Assembly: GCA_963837735.1 (NCBI GenBank)
Contig: CAWIOM010000004.1
Span: 310,001 to 374,000, forward strand
DNA: 64,000 nt
Direction of reading: 5' to 3'
Origin: VRUE01 sp963837735
GTDB taxonomy: Bacteria; Actinomycetota; Thermoleophilia; Solirubrobacterales; 70-9
Positions 1 through 11,883 of the stretch are shown piece by piece. Below the pieces are notes generated by a model that saw only the letters and a list, made by a program, of their open reading frames with translations, searched no databases and had not been told where the DNA came from. The position numbers and the translations under genes are program-made. Numbering within the stretch: the stretch's first letter is position 1; each line of letters begins with the position of its first letter.

Positions 1-2173
<2,173 letters not shown>

Positions 2174-2228
2174 AGTGACTTTCCTTACTCAGTCAAAACG
2201 CAATTGAAGGGTGGAAGTACCGCAACGA

Positions 2229-2251
2229 TGTATCTCGACTATCGGGATACA
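2229..2251. promoter_or_regulatory. Candidate operator upstream of clpC
   Basis: TGTATC and GATACA form 6-bp inverted half-sites separated by 11 nt, about 55 bp before the clpC start. A GATACAT on the minus strand could serve as -10. Clp genes are commonly controlled by dedicated repressors or activators, but this site does not match a CtsR, HrcA or ClgR consensus I know. The role is inferred from position and symmetry only. Confidence 0.25.
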
Positions 2252-2342
2252 CCTGATCTCCCTTTAAACGATACCGGGACCGCCCGCCCGGCCTTGGGAC
2301 CCAAATACCCGCACTTAGCGGGCTTCTGGGGGCCCATGGACC

Positions 2343-2389
2343 TTCCGCTGTTCCTTTTGATCGCTATGCCGCCATAAGGAACAGCGGAA
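2343..2389 (-). terminator. 14-bp perfect inverted repeat after lysS
   Basis: Arms 2343-2356 and 2376-2389 are perfectly complementary (TTCCGCTGTTCCTT and its complement) around a 19-nt loop, starting 4 nt after the lysS stop codon. No T-tract follows on the minus strand, so it is not a classical Rho-independent terminator. It could stabilise the lysS 3' end. The stem itself is seen directly; the function is inferred. Confidence 0.45.
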
Positions 2390-2393
2390 CGAA

Positions 2394-3875
2394 TCAGGTC
2401 CGCATGGCCGGGAAGAGGATGACCTCGCGGAGGCTCTGCGCCCCCGTCAACATCATGACAAGCCGGTCAATCCCGACCCCGACCCCCCCGGTCGGGGGCA
2501 TTCCCTGTTCGAGCGCCTCGGCGAATGCCTCGTCGTAGGGCTGCGCCTCCTCGTCGCCCCGATCGAGCTCGGCGCGCTGCTGCTCGAAGCGCCGGCGCTG
2601 CTCGTCGGGGTCGTTGAGCTCGCTGAACGAGTTGGCGATCTCGACCCCGCCGATGAAGGCCTCCCAGCGCTCGACCAGGCCCTGCTTGGAACGGTGGGCC
2701 TTGGCGAAGGGCGAGAGCTCGACCGGGTAGTCGAGGACCAGGGTCGGCTGGATCAGGTCGGGCTCGACCGACTTCGACAGCAGGCCGTCGACCAGCTTTC
2801 CCCAGCCCTCCTTCGGGTCGGACTCGGTGCCGATCGCCGCCGCCAGCGCCTCGCGGGTCGGGTGCTCGGCGATGTCGACGCCGGTCCGCTCGAGGATCGC
2901 CTCGCGCAGGGTGACGCGGCGCCAGGGCGGCGCCAGGTCGATCTTCGTGCCGTCGTGGCGCTCGACCACGGTGGTCCCGAGCACGCGCTCGGCGACCTCG
3001 CCGACCATCATCTCCAGGTCGTGCGCGGTCTTCTCGTAGTCGGCATAGGCCTCGTACCACTCGAGCATCGTGAACTCGGGGTTGTGCTTGTGGGAGACGC
3101 CCTCGTTGCGGAAGTCCTTGCCGAGCTCATAGACGCGGTCGATGCCGCCGACGACCAGGCGCTTGAGGTAGAGCTCGGTCGCGATCCGCAGGTAGAAGTC
3201 GCGGTCGAGCTGATTGTGATGGGTCTTGAAGGGGCGGGCGAGCGCGCCGCCGTAGAGCGGCTGCAGGACCGGTGTTTCGACCTCCATGAAATCGTGCTCG
3301 TCGAGCCAGCGGCGGATCTCGGCGATCGTCCGGGCCCGGGTCGCGAACACCCGGCGGCTCTCCTCGTTCGCGATCAGGTCCAGCTCGCGCCGCCGGTAGC
3401 GGGTCTCGACGTCCTCGAGCCCGTGGAACTCGCTCGGCGGCGGCCGCAGGCTCTTCGAGAGCAGGCGCCAGTGGTCCAGCGTCAGGGTCAGCTCGCCCCC
3501 GCGCCGGGTCGCCATCGCCAGCCCCTCGACCCCGACGATGTCGCCGATGTCGAGGTGGACGAGGAGCTCGTAGGGCTCCGGGCCGAGCAGGTCCTCGCGG
3601 GCGTGGAGCTGGATCCGGCCGCTGCCGTCCCGGAGGTCGAGGAAGCAGGCCTTGCCGTGGCCGCGGCGGCCGACGATCCTGCCGGCGACGCGGTGGCGCG
3701 ACTCGGTCTCGATGCCCGGCGCCAGGCCCTCGTGGGCGGCGCGCACCTCGGCGATGTCCTCGCGTTCGTCGAAGCCGTGCGGGAACGGCTCGGTCCCGCT
3801 CTCCCTGATCCGCTCGAGCTTCTGCCGGCGGTCGCGAAGGACGTCGGAGAGCTCCTGCTCTTCGGGCTCGCTCAT
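2394..3875 (-). CDS. lysS: Lysyl-tRNA synthetase, class II
   Basis: Charges tRNA-Lys with lysine. The 493-aa protein has the normal bacterial LysS length and begins MSEPEEQELSDVLRDRRQKL. An N-terminal OB-fold anticodon-binding domain is followed by the class II core, with motif 2 around YELGKDFRNEGVSHKHNPEF and motif 3 GVGVGIDRLVMMLTG near the C-terminus. It lies 20 bp after greA in the same direction, an arrangement common in Actinobacteria. A TAGGCT hexamer (3883-3888) sits 7 nt before the ATG, so a leaderless internal promoter may add to greA read-through. Confidence 0.97.
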   Translation of the reverse strand: MSEPEEQELSDVLRDRRQKLERIRESGTEPFPHGFDEREDIAEVRAAHEGLAPGIETESRHRVAGRIVGRRGHGKACFLDLRDGSGRIQLHAREDLLGPEPYELLVHLDIGDIVGVEGLAMATRRGGELTLTLDHWRLLSKSLRPPPSEFHGLEDVETRYRRRELDLIANEESRRVFATRARTIAEIRRWLDEHDFMEVETPVLQPLYGGALARPFKTHHNQLDRDFYLRIATELYLKRLVVGGIDRVYELGKDFRNEGVSHKHNPEFTMLEWYEAYADYEKTAHDLEMMVGEVAERVLGTTVVERHDGTKIDLAPPWRRVTLREAILERTGVDIAEHPTREALAAAIGTESDPKEGWGKLVDGLLSKSVEPDLIQPTLVLDYPVELSPFAKAHRSKQGLVERWEAFIGGVEIANSFSELNDPDEQRRRFEQQRAELDRGDEEAQPYDEAFAEALEQGMPPTGGVGVGIDRLVMMLTGAQSLREVILFPAMRT

Positions 3876-3895
3876 CGGCGCGAGCCTACCGACCG

Positions 3896-4375
3896 CTAGG
3901 CCGTCTCGATCTTGGTGATTTTGAGTTTCTTCTTCGGCCCGCGGGGAACCTCGACCGAGACGACGTCATTGCGCTTGTGGCCGATCAGCGCTTTGCCGAT
4001 CGGCGACTCGTTGGAGAGCTTGTGCTCGAGCGGGTCGGCCTCGGTCGAGCCGACGATCTGAAACTTCTGCGAGTCACCCGTCTTCTGGTCTTTGACGTGG
4101 ACAACCGAGCCGAAGGTGACCTCGTCGGTGCCGACCGACTTCTCGTCGATGACGGTCGCCCGGCGCAGGCGCTCTTCGAGCTGGGCGATACGCCCCTCGA
4201 GCAGAGCCTGCTCGTTCTTGGCGTCGTCGTACTCGGCGTTCTCGGCAATGTCGCCGAAATCGCGCGCCTCCTTGATCCGTTCCGCTACCTCGCGCCGTTT
4301 CTCGGTCGTGAGATGCTCGATCTCTTCCTTGAGCTTCTCGAGCCCTTCAGGGGTGATTACGGCCTGGCGACTCAA
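3896..4375 (-). CDS. greA: Transcription elongation factor GreA
   Basis: Rescues backtracked RNA polymerase by stimulating transcript cleavage. The 159-aa protein has the N-terminal coiled coil with the acidic tip (AENAEYDDAKNEQALLEGRI, about residues 42-61) and the C-terminal FKBP-like domain ending near ESPIGKALIGHK. The start is a TTG at 4375 with AGG about 9 nt upstream, giving MSRQAVITPEGLEKL. It heads a probable greA-lysS unit. Its leader contains a strong -10 and then a terminator-like hairpin, so attenuation is possible. Confidence 0.96.
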   Translation of the reverse strand: MSRQAVITPEGLEKLKEEIEHLTTEKRREVAERIKEARDFGDIAENAEYDDAKNEQALLEGRIAQLEERLRRATVIDEKSVGTDEVTFGSVVHVKDQKTGDSQKFQIVGSTEADPLEHKLSNESPIGKALIGHKRNDVVSVEVPRGPKKKLKITKIETA

Positions 4376-4429
4376 TTTGCACTACCTCGCTTTGCTCGAT
4401 AAAGGGCGGAGAGACGGCTCCCGAAACCC

Positions 4430-4473
4430 AAAAATGCCCGGGTGCGATGGCTTTAGCCTGCACGCACCTGGGC
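4430..4473 (-). terminator. Rho-independent terminator or attenuator between dusB and greA
   Basis: On the minus strand an 11-bp stem (GCCCAGGTGCG paired with CGCACCCGGGC, one G-U pair) encloses a small inner GGCT/AGCC stem and is followed by A and then TTTTT. It begins 28 nt after the dusB stop and ends about 55 nt before the greA start. It should terminate coaX-dusB transcripts. Because a consensus -10 lies just upstream of it, it may also act as an attenuator in the greA leader. Confidence 0.75.
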
Positions 4474-4486
4474 CGGAAGTCGCGGG

Positions 4487-4492
4487 ATTATA
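4487..4492 (-). promoter_or_regulatory. -10 element TATAAT upstream of the greA leader
   Basis: The minus strand reads CGCTATAATCC here, a perfect -10 consensus immediately after dusB. No good -35 is visible at 17 bp. If used, transcription would start near 4480, just ahead of the terminator at 4430-4473. Confidence 0.45.
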
Positions 4493-4501
4493 GCGAGGCG
4501 A

Positions 4502-5515
4502 TTAGGCGACTCCCGCGGGCTCGCCGAGGCCGGCGACCAGGACCCGTGCGCGCGGCAGGTCGGCGCTCCGCTGCAACTCATCGGCAACCTCGGCGGCGGC
4601 GCCCAGCGACTCCATGTACCAGGGGTAGAACTTGCGCAGGTATCGAGTTGCGCGCTCCGTCCCCAGATGCTCCTCGGCGCGGTCCATCGTCCAGAGCAGC
4701 TCGGCGGCGACCAGATCGCGCGGGGGCGGCTCGGTGCGGCGTCCGGTGAGCTCCTCGAAGACCCACGGATTGCCCAATGCTCCGCGAGCAATCATCACCG
4801 CGGCGGCACCGGACTCGTGGTGGGCGCGGCGGGCGGCGGCGGCGCTCTTGAGGCCGCCGGAGACGATCACCGGGACCCCGATCCGCCCGACCAGCTCGCG
4901 GGTCAGCGCGTAGTCGGGCTCGCCCTTGTGGCCGGCCGTGGCGGGGCGAGGGTGGAAGCCGATCGCCGCCGCTCCCCCCTCTTCGACGAGGCGGATCGCA
5001 AGGTCGAAGCCGGAGCGATCGCCCGCCCGCAGGCCGGAGCGCAGCTTGACGGTGACGGGCAGGCCGCTGCCCTCGGCGGCGGCGCGCGTCAGCGCCAGGG
5101 CGAGATCCGGGTCGCTGAGCAGCTCGACGCCGGCCCCGGTGCGCCGCACCTTGCGGACCGGGCAGCCCATGTTGATGTCGATCAGGTCGGCGCCGGCCTC
5201 GGCGGCGACCGCGGCGCCGGAGCGCATCACCTCGGCGTCGTGGCCGAAAAGCTGGACCGAGACAGGGTGCTCGTCGGGGTGGATCCTCATCAGCTCGCGC
5301 AGGGTGCGCTCGTTGCGGTGGTGGAGGCCGAAGCTGGAGATCATCTCCGAGACCGCCAGACCGGCCCCGTGCCGCTTCGCCTGCAGGCGCACGAACCAGT
5401 TGCCGATCCCGGCGAGCGGCGCCAGCAGCACGCGGTTGGCCAGCCGCACGCCGCCGATCTCGAAGGGGTCGGTGAGGGGTGGCTGATCCGCGGGGGTCTT
5501 AGGAGTTCTGCTCAT
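4502..5515 (-). CDS. dusB: tRNA-dihydrouridine synthase (DusB type)
   Basis: Flavin-dependent reduction of uridines in tRNA. The 337-aa protein has the TIM-barrel start LANRVLLAPLAGIGNWFVR, a DINMGCPVRKV block with the catalytic cysteine (about residue 119) and the FMN-phosphate segment IVSGGLKSA. The C-terminal helical domain contains YLRKFYPWYMES. The first 17 nt overlap the end of coaX, so the two are translationally linked. A Dus family member is certain; DusB rather than DusA/C is inferred from the motifs and actinobacterial context. Confidence 0.93.
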   Translation of the reverse strand: MSRTPKTPADQPPLTDPFEIGGVRLANRVLLAPLAGIGNWFVRLQAKRHGAGLAVSEMISSFGLHHRNERTLRELMRIHPDEHPVSVQLFGHDAEVMRSGAAVAAEAGADLIDINMGCPVRKVRRTGAGVELLSDPDLALALTRAAAEGSGLPVTVKLRSGLRAGDRSGFDLAIRLVEEGGAAAIGFHPRPATAGHKGEPDYALTRELVGRIGVPVIVSGGLKSAAAARRAHHESGAAAVMIARGALGNPWVFEELTGRRTEPPPRDLVAAELLWTMDRAEEHLGTERATRYLRKFYPWYMESLGAAAEVADELQRSADLPRARVLVAGLGEPAGVA

Positions 5516-6260
5516 GGATGAGACGCAGACCCTTCAGGGTAAGCATCTCGTCGACCTCGTCGATCGTCTCTGTGAAGGGGACGACGAGGGAGGCGTATCC
5601 GCCCGAGGCGAGCACGTGCGGGTTGGGCAGCTCTTCTTCGATCCGGCCGACGATGCCGTCGATGAGGCCGGCGAAGCCGAAGATGAAGCCGGAGTGGATC
5701 GCCGCGCGGGTCGAGCGACCGATCGCCTCCTTCGGCTCTTCGAGGTCGATCCGGGCGATCCGGGCGGCGCGGTCGATCAGGGCGCTGAGCGAGGGCGCGA
5801 GGCCGGGGCCGATCGCGCCACCGAGGTACTCGCCGTCGGCGGAGACCGCGTCGATGTTGATGCCGGTGCCGAAGTCGACGGATACGCAGGCCTCGCCGAA
5901 ACGGTCGTAGGCGGCGATCGCGTTGACGAGGCGGTCGGCCCCCACCTCGAGCGGGTTCTCGATCCGGATCGGCATCCCGGTCTTCAGGCCCGGCCCGATC
6001 GTCAGGCACTCCGCCTTCAGGTATCGCTCCGACAGCGCCTCGAACTGGCTGCCGAGCGGCGGCACCACGGAGGAGACGCAGACGGCGTCGACGTCGTCGA
6101 ACGACATCCCGCTGAGCGAGAAGAAGCCGGCGATCCGCTCGGCGAGCTCATCGCCGGTCGCGCCGGAGCGGGTCTGGAAGCGCCAGTGCTCGACCAGGCG
6201 CTCGCCGTCGAAGGCCCCCAGGTGGGTCTGGGTGTTGCCGACGTCGATCGCGAGGAGCAC
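5499..6260 (-). CDS. coaX: Type III pantothenate kinase
   Basis: First step of coenzyme A synthesis, phosphorylating pantothenate. The 253-aa protein opens with the acetate-kinase-fold phosphate loop MLLAIDVGNTQTHLGAF and has GADRLVNAIAAYDRFG and VDFGTGINIDAVS, all typical of CoaX. The start is GTG at 6260, supported by TAGGCT (6267-6272) 6 nt upstream, a leaderless arrangement. The 3' end overlaps dusB. A perfect inverted repeat lies directly upstream, between this gene and the divergent cupin. Confidence 0.95.
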   Translation of the reverse strand: MLLAIDVGNTQTHLGAFDGERLVEHWRFQTRSGATGDELAERIAGFFSLSGMSFDDVDAVCVSSVVPPLGSQFEALSERYLKAECLTIGPGLKTGMPIRIENPLEVGADRLVNAIAAYDRFGEACVSVDFGTGINIDAVSADGEYLGGAIGPGLAPSLSALIDRAARIARIDLEEPKEAIGRSTRAAIHSGFIFGFAGLIDGIVGRIEEELPNPHVLASGGYASLVVPFTETIDEVDEMLTLKGLRLIHEQNS

Positions 6261-6277
6261 GGCGCGAGCCTATCTAG

Positions 6278-6322
6278 TGAGAGCGCAGTTGTTCCCGCAT
6301 ACCGGGCATAACTGCGCTCTCA
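6278..6322. repeat. Perfect 13-bp inverted repeat in the coaX/cupin divergent promoter
   Basis: Arms TGAGAGCGCAGTT (6278-6290) and its complement (6310-6322) flank a 19-nt spacer that contains a second small stem (CCCG/CGGG). The repeat ends 5 nt from the coaX -10 (TAGGCT) on one side and 5 nt from a TAGGGC on the cupin side, so it covers both -35 regions symmetrically. It could be an operator for a dimeric regulator of both genes, or a hairpin repeat element. Confidence 0.6.
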
Positions 6323-6340
6323 GCGGGTAGGGCGAATGAG

Positions 6341-6727
6341 ATGAGCGATTTCACGAAGAAGAACCTGAACGAGATCGAGGACGCCGCGGTCAGCCACGGC
6401 TTCTCGGAGACCCAGATGGCGCGCTTCGCCGGGGCCGACCTCGACTGCGAGACGATCGGCCTCGCGTTCGAGGGCGTCAAGCCCAATTCCCGCCAGGCCT
6501 TCGGCCACCGTCACGAGCGCGACGAGGAGGTCTACGTGATCCTCAACGGCGGCGGCCGGATGCGGCTCGGGGACGAGGTCATCGAGATCGGCCCGATGGA
6601 TGCGATCCGGGTCGCGCCGGGCGTGATGAGGGCGTTCGAGGCCGGGGACGAGGGCATCGAGCTGCTCGCTTTCGGGACGCATCACAAGGGCGACGGCGAG
6701 ATCGACCCGGGGTTCTGGACCGACTGA
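6341..6727 (+). CDS. Cupin-domain protein
   Basis: A 128-aa single-domain cupin. The metal-site motif 1 is recognisable as GHRHERDEEVYVILNGGGRM (about residues 53-72) and motif 2 as DAIRVAPGVMRAFEAG. The substrate is unknown; such proteins include small metal-dependent enzymes and sugar- or acid-binding proteins. It is divergent from coaX across an 80-bp region holding the inverted repeat, and is followed after about 50 bp by a GST-like gene in the same direction. Two other cupins occur in the window (36037 and 36642). Confidence 0.85.
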   Translation: MSDFTKKNLNEIEDAAVSHGFSETQMARFAGADLDCETIGLAFEGVKPNSRQAFGHRHERDEEVYVILNGGGRMRLGDEVIEIGPMDAIRVAPGVMRAFEAGDEGIELLAFGTHHKGDGEIDPGFWTD

Positions 6728-6763
6728 CGCGGACGGACTGGCTGTACGACCAGCCGATGCGTT

Positions 6764-6769
6764 TAGGAT
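6764..6769 (+). promoter_or_regulatory. -10 element TAGGAT that decides the start of the GST-like gene
   Basis: TAGGAT overlaps the upstream ATG candidate at 6768 and lies 7 nt before a GTG at 6777. A transcript from this -10 would begin at or near the GTG, which makes 6777 the better start. Confidence 0.45.
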
Positions 6770-6776
6770 GCCGCCG

Positions 6777-7532
6777 GTGAACGTCCGGCTCTACAACATC
6801 CCGGGATCGCATCCAGCGATGGCCGCGCAACTGATGCTCGACTACAAGGGCATCCCCTTCAAGCGCACCGACCTCTTCCCGGTTGCCTCGCGAGCGATCG
6901 TGCGGGCCGTGGGCTTTCCGGGCAGCAGGGTCCCGGCGATGAAGATCGACGGCGAGAAGGTCCAGGGCTCGCGGCAGATCGCGCGGGAGCTCGACCGCCT
7001 GCAGCCCGACCCTCCCCTCTTCCCGGCCGACCCCGAGCGGCGCGCCGCCGTCGAGGAGGCGGAGCGCTTTGGCGACGAGGAGCTCCAGCACCCGGTCCGG
7101 CAAACCATCTGGTGGGCGTTCCGCAAGAACAAGGAGCCGCTCGCCGGCTATTCCGAGGGGGCGAAGCTGGGCATCCCGATCTCGCTCGCGGTCAAGACCG
7201 CCGGCCCCGTCGTCGCGATGGCGGCCCGCATCAACGAGGCTTCCGACGAGAACGTGCGCGCCGACCTCGAGAAGCTCGGCGGCCTGCTCGATCGGGTCGA
7301 CGAGATGATCGCCGCCGGCACGCTCAACGGGGAGCAGCTGAACGCCGCCGACTTCCAGATCGCCCCGACCCTGAAGCTGGCGATGACGATGCAGGACCTG
7401 CGTCCGCTGATCGAGTCTCGCCCGGCGGCGGAGCTGGTCCGGCGGGTGCAGCCGAAGATTGCCGGGGACTTCCCGCCGATCCTGCCGCAGGAGTGGCTCA
7501 CGCCCCTGCGCGCAAAAACCGCCGCCGCTTAG
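6777..7532 (+). CDS. Glutathione S-transferase-like protein
   Basis: About 251 aa. The N-terminus VNVRLYNIPGSHPAMAAQLMLDYKGIPF is a thioredoxin-fold GST domain, with SRVPAMKIDGEKVQGSRQIARELD as the cis-Pro and Ser (G-site) region; the C-terminal half is helical as in GSTs. Most actinobacteria use mycothiol rather than glutathione, so the true thiol substrate is uncertain. An ATG at 6768 is in frame but sits inside the putative -10. The gene converges on folK with only 9 bp between the stops. Confidence 0.8.
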   Translation: MNVRLYNIPGSHPAMAAQLMLDYKGIPFKRTDLFPVASRAIVRAVGFPGSRVPAMKIDGEKVQGSRQIARELDRLQPDPPLFPADPERRAAVEEAERFGDEELQHPVRQTIWWAFRKNKEPLAGYSEGAKLGIPISLAVKTAGPVVAMAARINEASDENVRADLEKLGGLLDRVDEMIAAGTLNGEQLNAADFQIAPTLKLAMTMQDLRPLIESRPAAELVRRVQPKIAGDFPPILPQEWLTPLRAKTAAA

Positions 7533-7541
7533 TTCTCGCGG

Positions 7542-8048
7542 TTAGCCCGAGCTCGCCCCGAGGGCCCCGTACCGCTCGACCCGTTCGCGATCGCCGAGAG
7601 CGGCGAGGGCCTCCGCCAGCCGGGTGCCGTCGGGCAGCGCCAGCTCCGGGTCGAGCTCGAGCAGCGGCTCGAGGACGAAACGGCGGCGGGCGGCCTGCGG
7701 ATGCGGCAGGGTCAGGCGCTCCGTCGCGATCTCGAGGTCGCCGAGCAGCAGCAGGTCGAGGTCCAGAGGCCTGGGGCTGTGCCTGGGGGCGTCGAGCTCC
7801 CGGCCCCGGCCGGCCTCGATCTCCTTGCAGAGGTCGAGCAGCGCGTCCGGCTCGAGGCCGGTGCGAATCCGGACCGCCGCGTTGAGGAAGTCCGGCTGGT
7901 CGAGGAGATCGCCGACCGGCTCGGTCTCATAACCGGAGGAGATCGCCTCGACCTCGACCCCGCGCTCCCCCAGCATCCGCACCGCGGCGCGCAGGTGCGC
8001 CTCGCGATCGCCGACGTTGGAGCCCAGGCCCAGGTAGCCCCGGCGCAC
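7542..8048 (-). CDS. folK: 2-amino-4-hydroxy-6-hydroxymethyldihydropteridine pyrophosphokinase
   Basis: Transfers pyrophosphate from ATP to the pterin in folate synthesis. The 168-aa protein has YLGLGSNVGDREAHLRAAV, FLNAAVRIRT and the family signature PRPLDLDLLLLGD followed by LPHPQAARRRFVLEPL. The GTG start at 8048 lies 3 nt after the folB stop, so it is the last gene of the folP-folB-folK run. Length is normal and no key residue appears missing. Confidence 0.96.
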   Translation of the reverse strand: MRRGYLGLGSNVGDREAHLRAAVRMLGERGVEVEAISSGYETEPVGDLLDQPDFLNAAVRIRTGLEPDALLDLCKEIEAGRGRELDAPRHSPRPLDLDLLLLGDLEIATERLTLPHPQAARRRFVLEPLLELDPELALPDGTRLAEALAALGDRERVERYGALGASSG

Positions 8049-8051
8049 CGG

Positions 8052-8468
8052 TTACTCCTCCTCTTCGTCGTCCGCGCCTTCGGAGCGGTCCTGGACGACC
8101 TCGACCGCGACCTCCTGGATCGCGAGCGGCAGCGGCGGCTCGGGCTTCGCGACCCGGACCCGAACCGAGTCGCAGCCGTAGCGCTCCATCATCCGCTGGC
8201 CGACGACCTGGGCGAGGCGCTCGAGCGTCCGGTAGCTGCGCTCGGTCGCGGCAAGGGCGACGATGTCGCAGACCTCGGCGTAGTCGACGGTGTCCTCGAG
8301 GCGGTCGGTGAGGACGGCATCGCAGTCGGGCACGTCGAAGGAGACGTCGAACTCGAGCCGCTGACCGACCTCCTTCTCGGCGTCGCTGACCCCGTGGTGC
8401 GTGTAGATCGAGAGGCTGCGCAGCTCGACCTCGACGCTCGACTCGATCCCGTTTCCGTGAGCCTCCAT
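8052..8468 (-). CDS. folB: Dihydroneopterin aldolase
   Basis: Splits dihydroneopterin in folate synthesis. From ATG 8468 the protein is 138 aa: VEVELRSLSIYTHHGVSDAE, the catalytic-region DTVDYAEVCDIV and VRVAKPEPPLP match FolB. The ATG was chosen because the family match begins just after it; the frame stays open further upstream, but that part only shadows folP. It starts 10 nt after the folP stop. The acidic tail EGADDEEEE is unusual but plausible. Confidence 0.95.
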   Translation of the reverse strand: MEAHGNGIESSVEVELRSLSIYTHHGVSDAEKEVGQRLEFDVSFDVPDCDAVLTDRLEDTVDYAEVCDIVALAATERSYRTLERLAQVVGQRMMERYGCDSVRVRVAKPEPPLPLAIQEVAVEVVQDRSEGADDEEEE

Positions 8469-8478
8469 GGCGATGAAA

Positions 8479-9257
8479 CTACCCGAGGATCGCCGCCGCG
8501 ACCTTCGTCGCCTGGGCGAGTGCGGCGACGTCGTGGACACGGAGCACGTCGGCGCCCTCGGCGGCGGCCAGGACCGAGGAGGCGATCGTCCCCCCCGCGC
8601 GATCGCCGGCCCCGGAGCCGTCGACCTTGCCGATGAAGCTCTTGCGCGAGGTGCCGACGAGGATCGGGCGGCCGAGAGCGCGCAGCTCGCCGAGCCGGCG
8701 CAGGAGCTCCAGGTTGTGCGCAAGCGTCTTGCCGAAGCCGATCCCGGGATCGACCCAGATCCGCTCCTCGGCGACCCCGGCGGCGAGCGCCGCCTCGATC
8801 CGCTCGGCGAGGAAGGCCCTGACATCGTCGACGACGTCGTCATAGGCGGGGTCGTCCTGCATCGTCCGCGGCGATCCCTGCATGTGCATGAGCACGAGGC
8901 TCGCCTTCCGATCGGCGCAGAGCGGCCCGATCTCAGGGTCGCCGCGCATTGCCGTGACGTCGTTGACGATCGTCGCGCCGCCGTCGAGTGCCGCCTCGGC
9001 GACGCGGCTCTTCGAAGTGTCGATCGAGACCACGTGGCCCATCCCGGCAAGGTCGGCGACGACCGGCTGCGTCCGGCGCAGCTCCTCCTCGGCGCCGACC
9101 TCCTCGGCCCCCGGCCGGGTTGACTCTCCACCGACGTCGAGGATGTCCGCCCCGTCTTCCGCCAGCGACACCCCATGCGCGATCGCCGCCTCGGGCTCGA
9201 GAAACAGGCCCCCGTCCGAAAACGAGTCGGGGGTCACATTCACCACCCCCATCAGCT

Positions 9258-9261
<4 letters not shown>
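8479..9261 (-). CDS. folP: Dihydropteroate synthase
   Basis: Joins p-aminobenzoate to the pterin pyrophosphate; target of sulfonamides. From ATG 9261 the protein is 260 aa and begins MKLMGVVNVTPDSFSDGG, the canonical signature 1. Signature 2 (LDVGGESTRPGAE) and the KSFIGKV loop are present. The ATG overlaps the ftsH stop as ATGA. No Shine-Dalgarno is visible because the arm of a long inverted repeat ends directly at the start codon, so translation probably depends on coupling to ftsH. Confidence 0.97.
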
Positions 9262-11297
<2,036 letters not shown>

Positions 11298-11332
11298 AGC
11301 GAAAATTCAGCGTACCAGGGCGGTTTTGCCCT

Positions 11333-11860
11333 CTAGGCGTTCAACGCCGCGACGTATTCCAGGTTGCGGTAGTGCTGTGCGTGGTCCAACCCGTACCCGA
11401 CGGCGAAGCGGTTGGGTATCTCGAAGCCCACGTAGCGGGGTGAGAGGTCGACCCGAAGCCGCTCGGGCTTGGTCAGGAGAGCGCAGACCTCGAGCGAGGC
11501 GGGCCGCCGCGCCTTCAGGTTGCGCATCAGGTACTGGAGCGTCAGGCCGGAGTCGATTATGTCCTCGACGATCAGCACGTGGCGATCCTCGATCGGAGCG
11601 TCGAGGTCCTTGAGGATGCGGACAACGCCGGAGGAGTCGGTCTGAGAGCCGTAGCTGGAGACAGCCATGAAGTCGATCTCGCAGGGAACGGAGATGCTGC
11701 GCATGAGATCGGCGAGGAAGAGCACGGCTCCCTTGAGCACGCCGACCATGAAGAGGTCCCGACCGGCGTACTCCTCGCTGATCTGCGCACCCAGCTCGGC
11801 GACGCGTCGCTGCAGTTCCTCGCTGGAGACGAGGGTCTCTCCGATGGCGGGGTCGGTCAC
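11333..11860 (-). CDS. hpt: Hypoxanthine-guanine phosphoribosyltransferase
   Basis: Purine salvage from PRPP. The 175-aa protein carries the PRPP-binding signature HVLIVEDIIDSGLTL and an N-terminal FMVGVLKGAVLFLADL segment. The start is GTG at 11860, with TAGACT (11867-11872) 6 nt upstream, a leaderless promoter pattern inside the tilS-hpt gap. Its place between tilS and ftsH is conserved in many Gram-positive bacteria. Confidence 0.97.
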   Translation of the reverse strand: MTDPAIGETLVSSEELQRRVAELGAQISEEYAGRDLFMVGVLKGAVLFLADLMRSISVPCEIDFMAVSSYGSQTDSSGVVRILKDLDAPIEDRHVLIVEDIIDSGLTLQYLMRNLKARRPASLEVCALLTKPERLRVDLSPRYVGFEIPNRFAVGYGLDHAQHYRNLEYVAALNA

Positions 11861-11883
11861 CGGGCCAGTCTAGATACAGGGGG

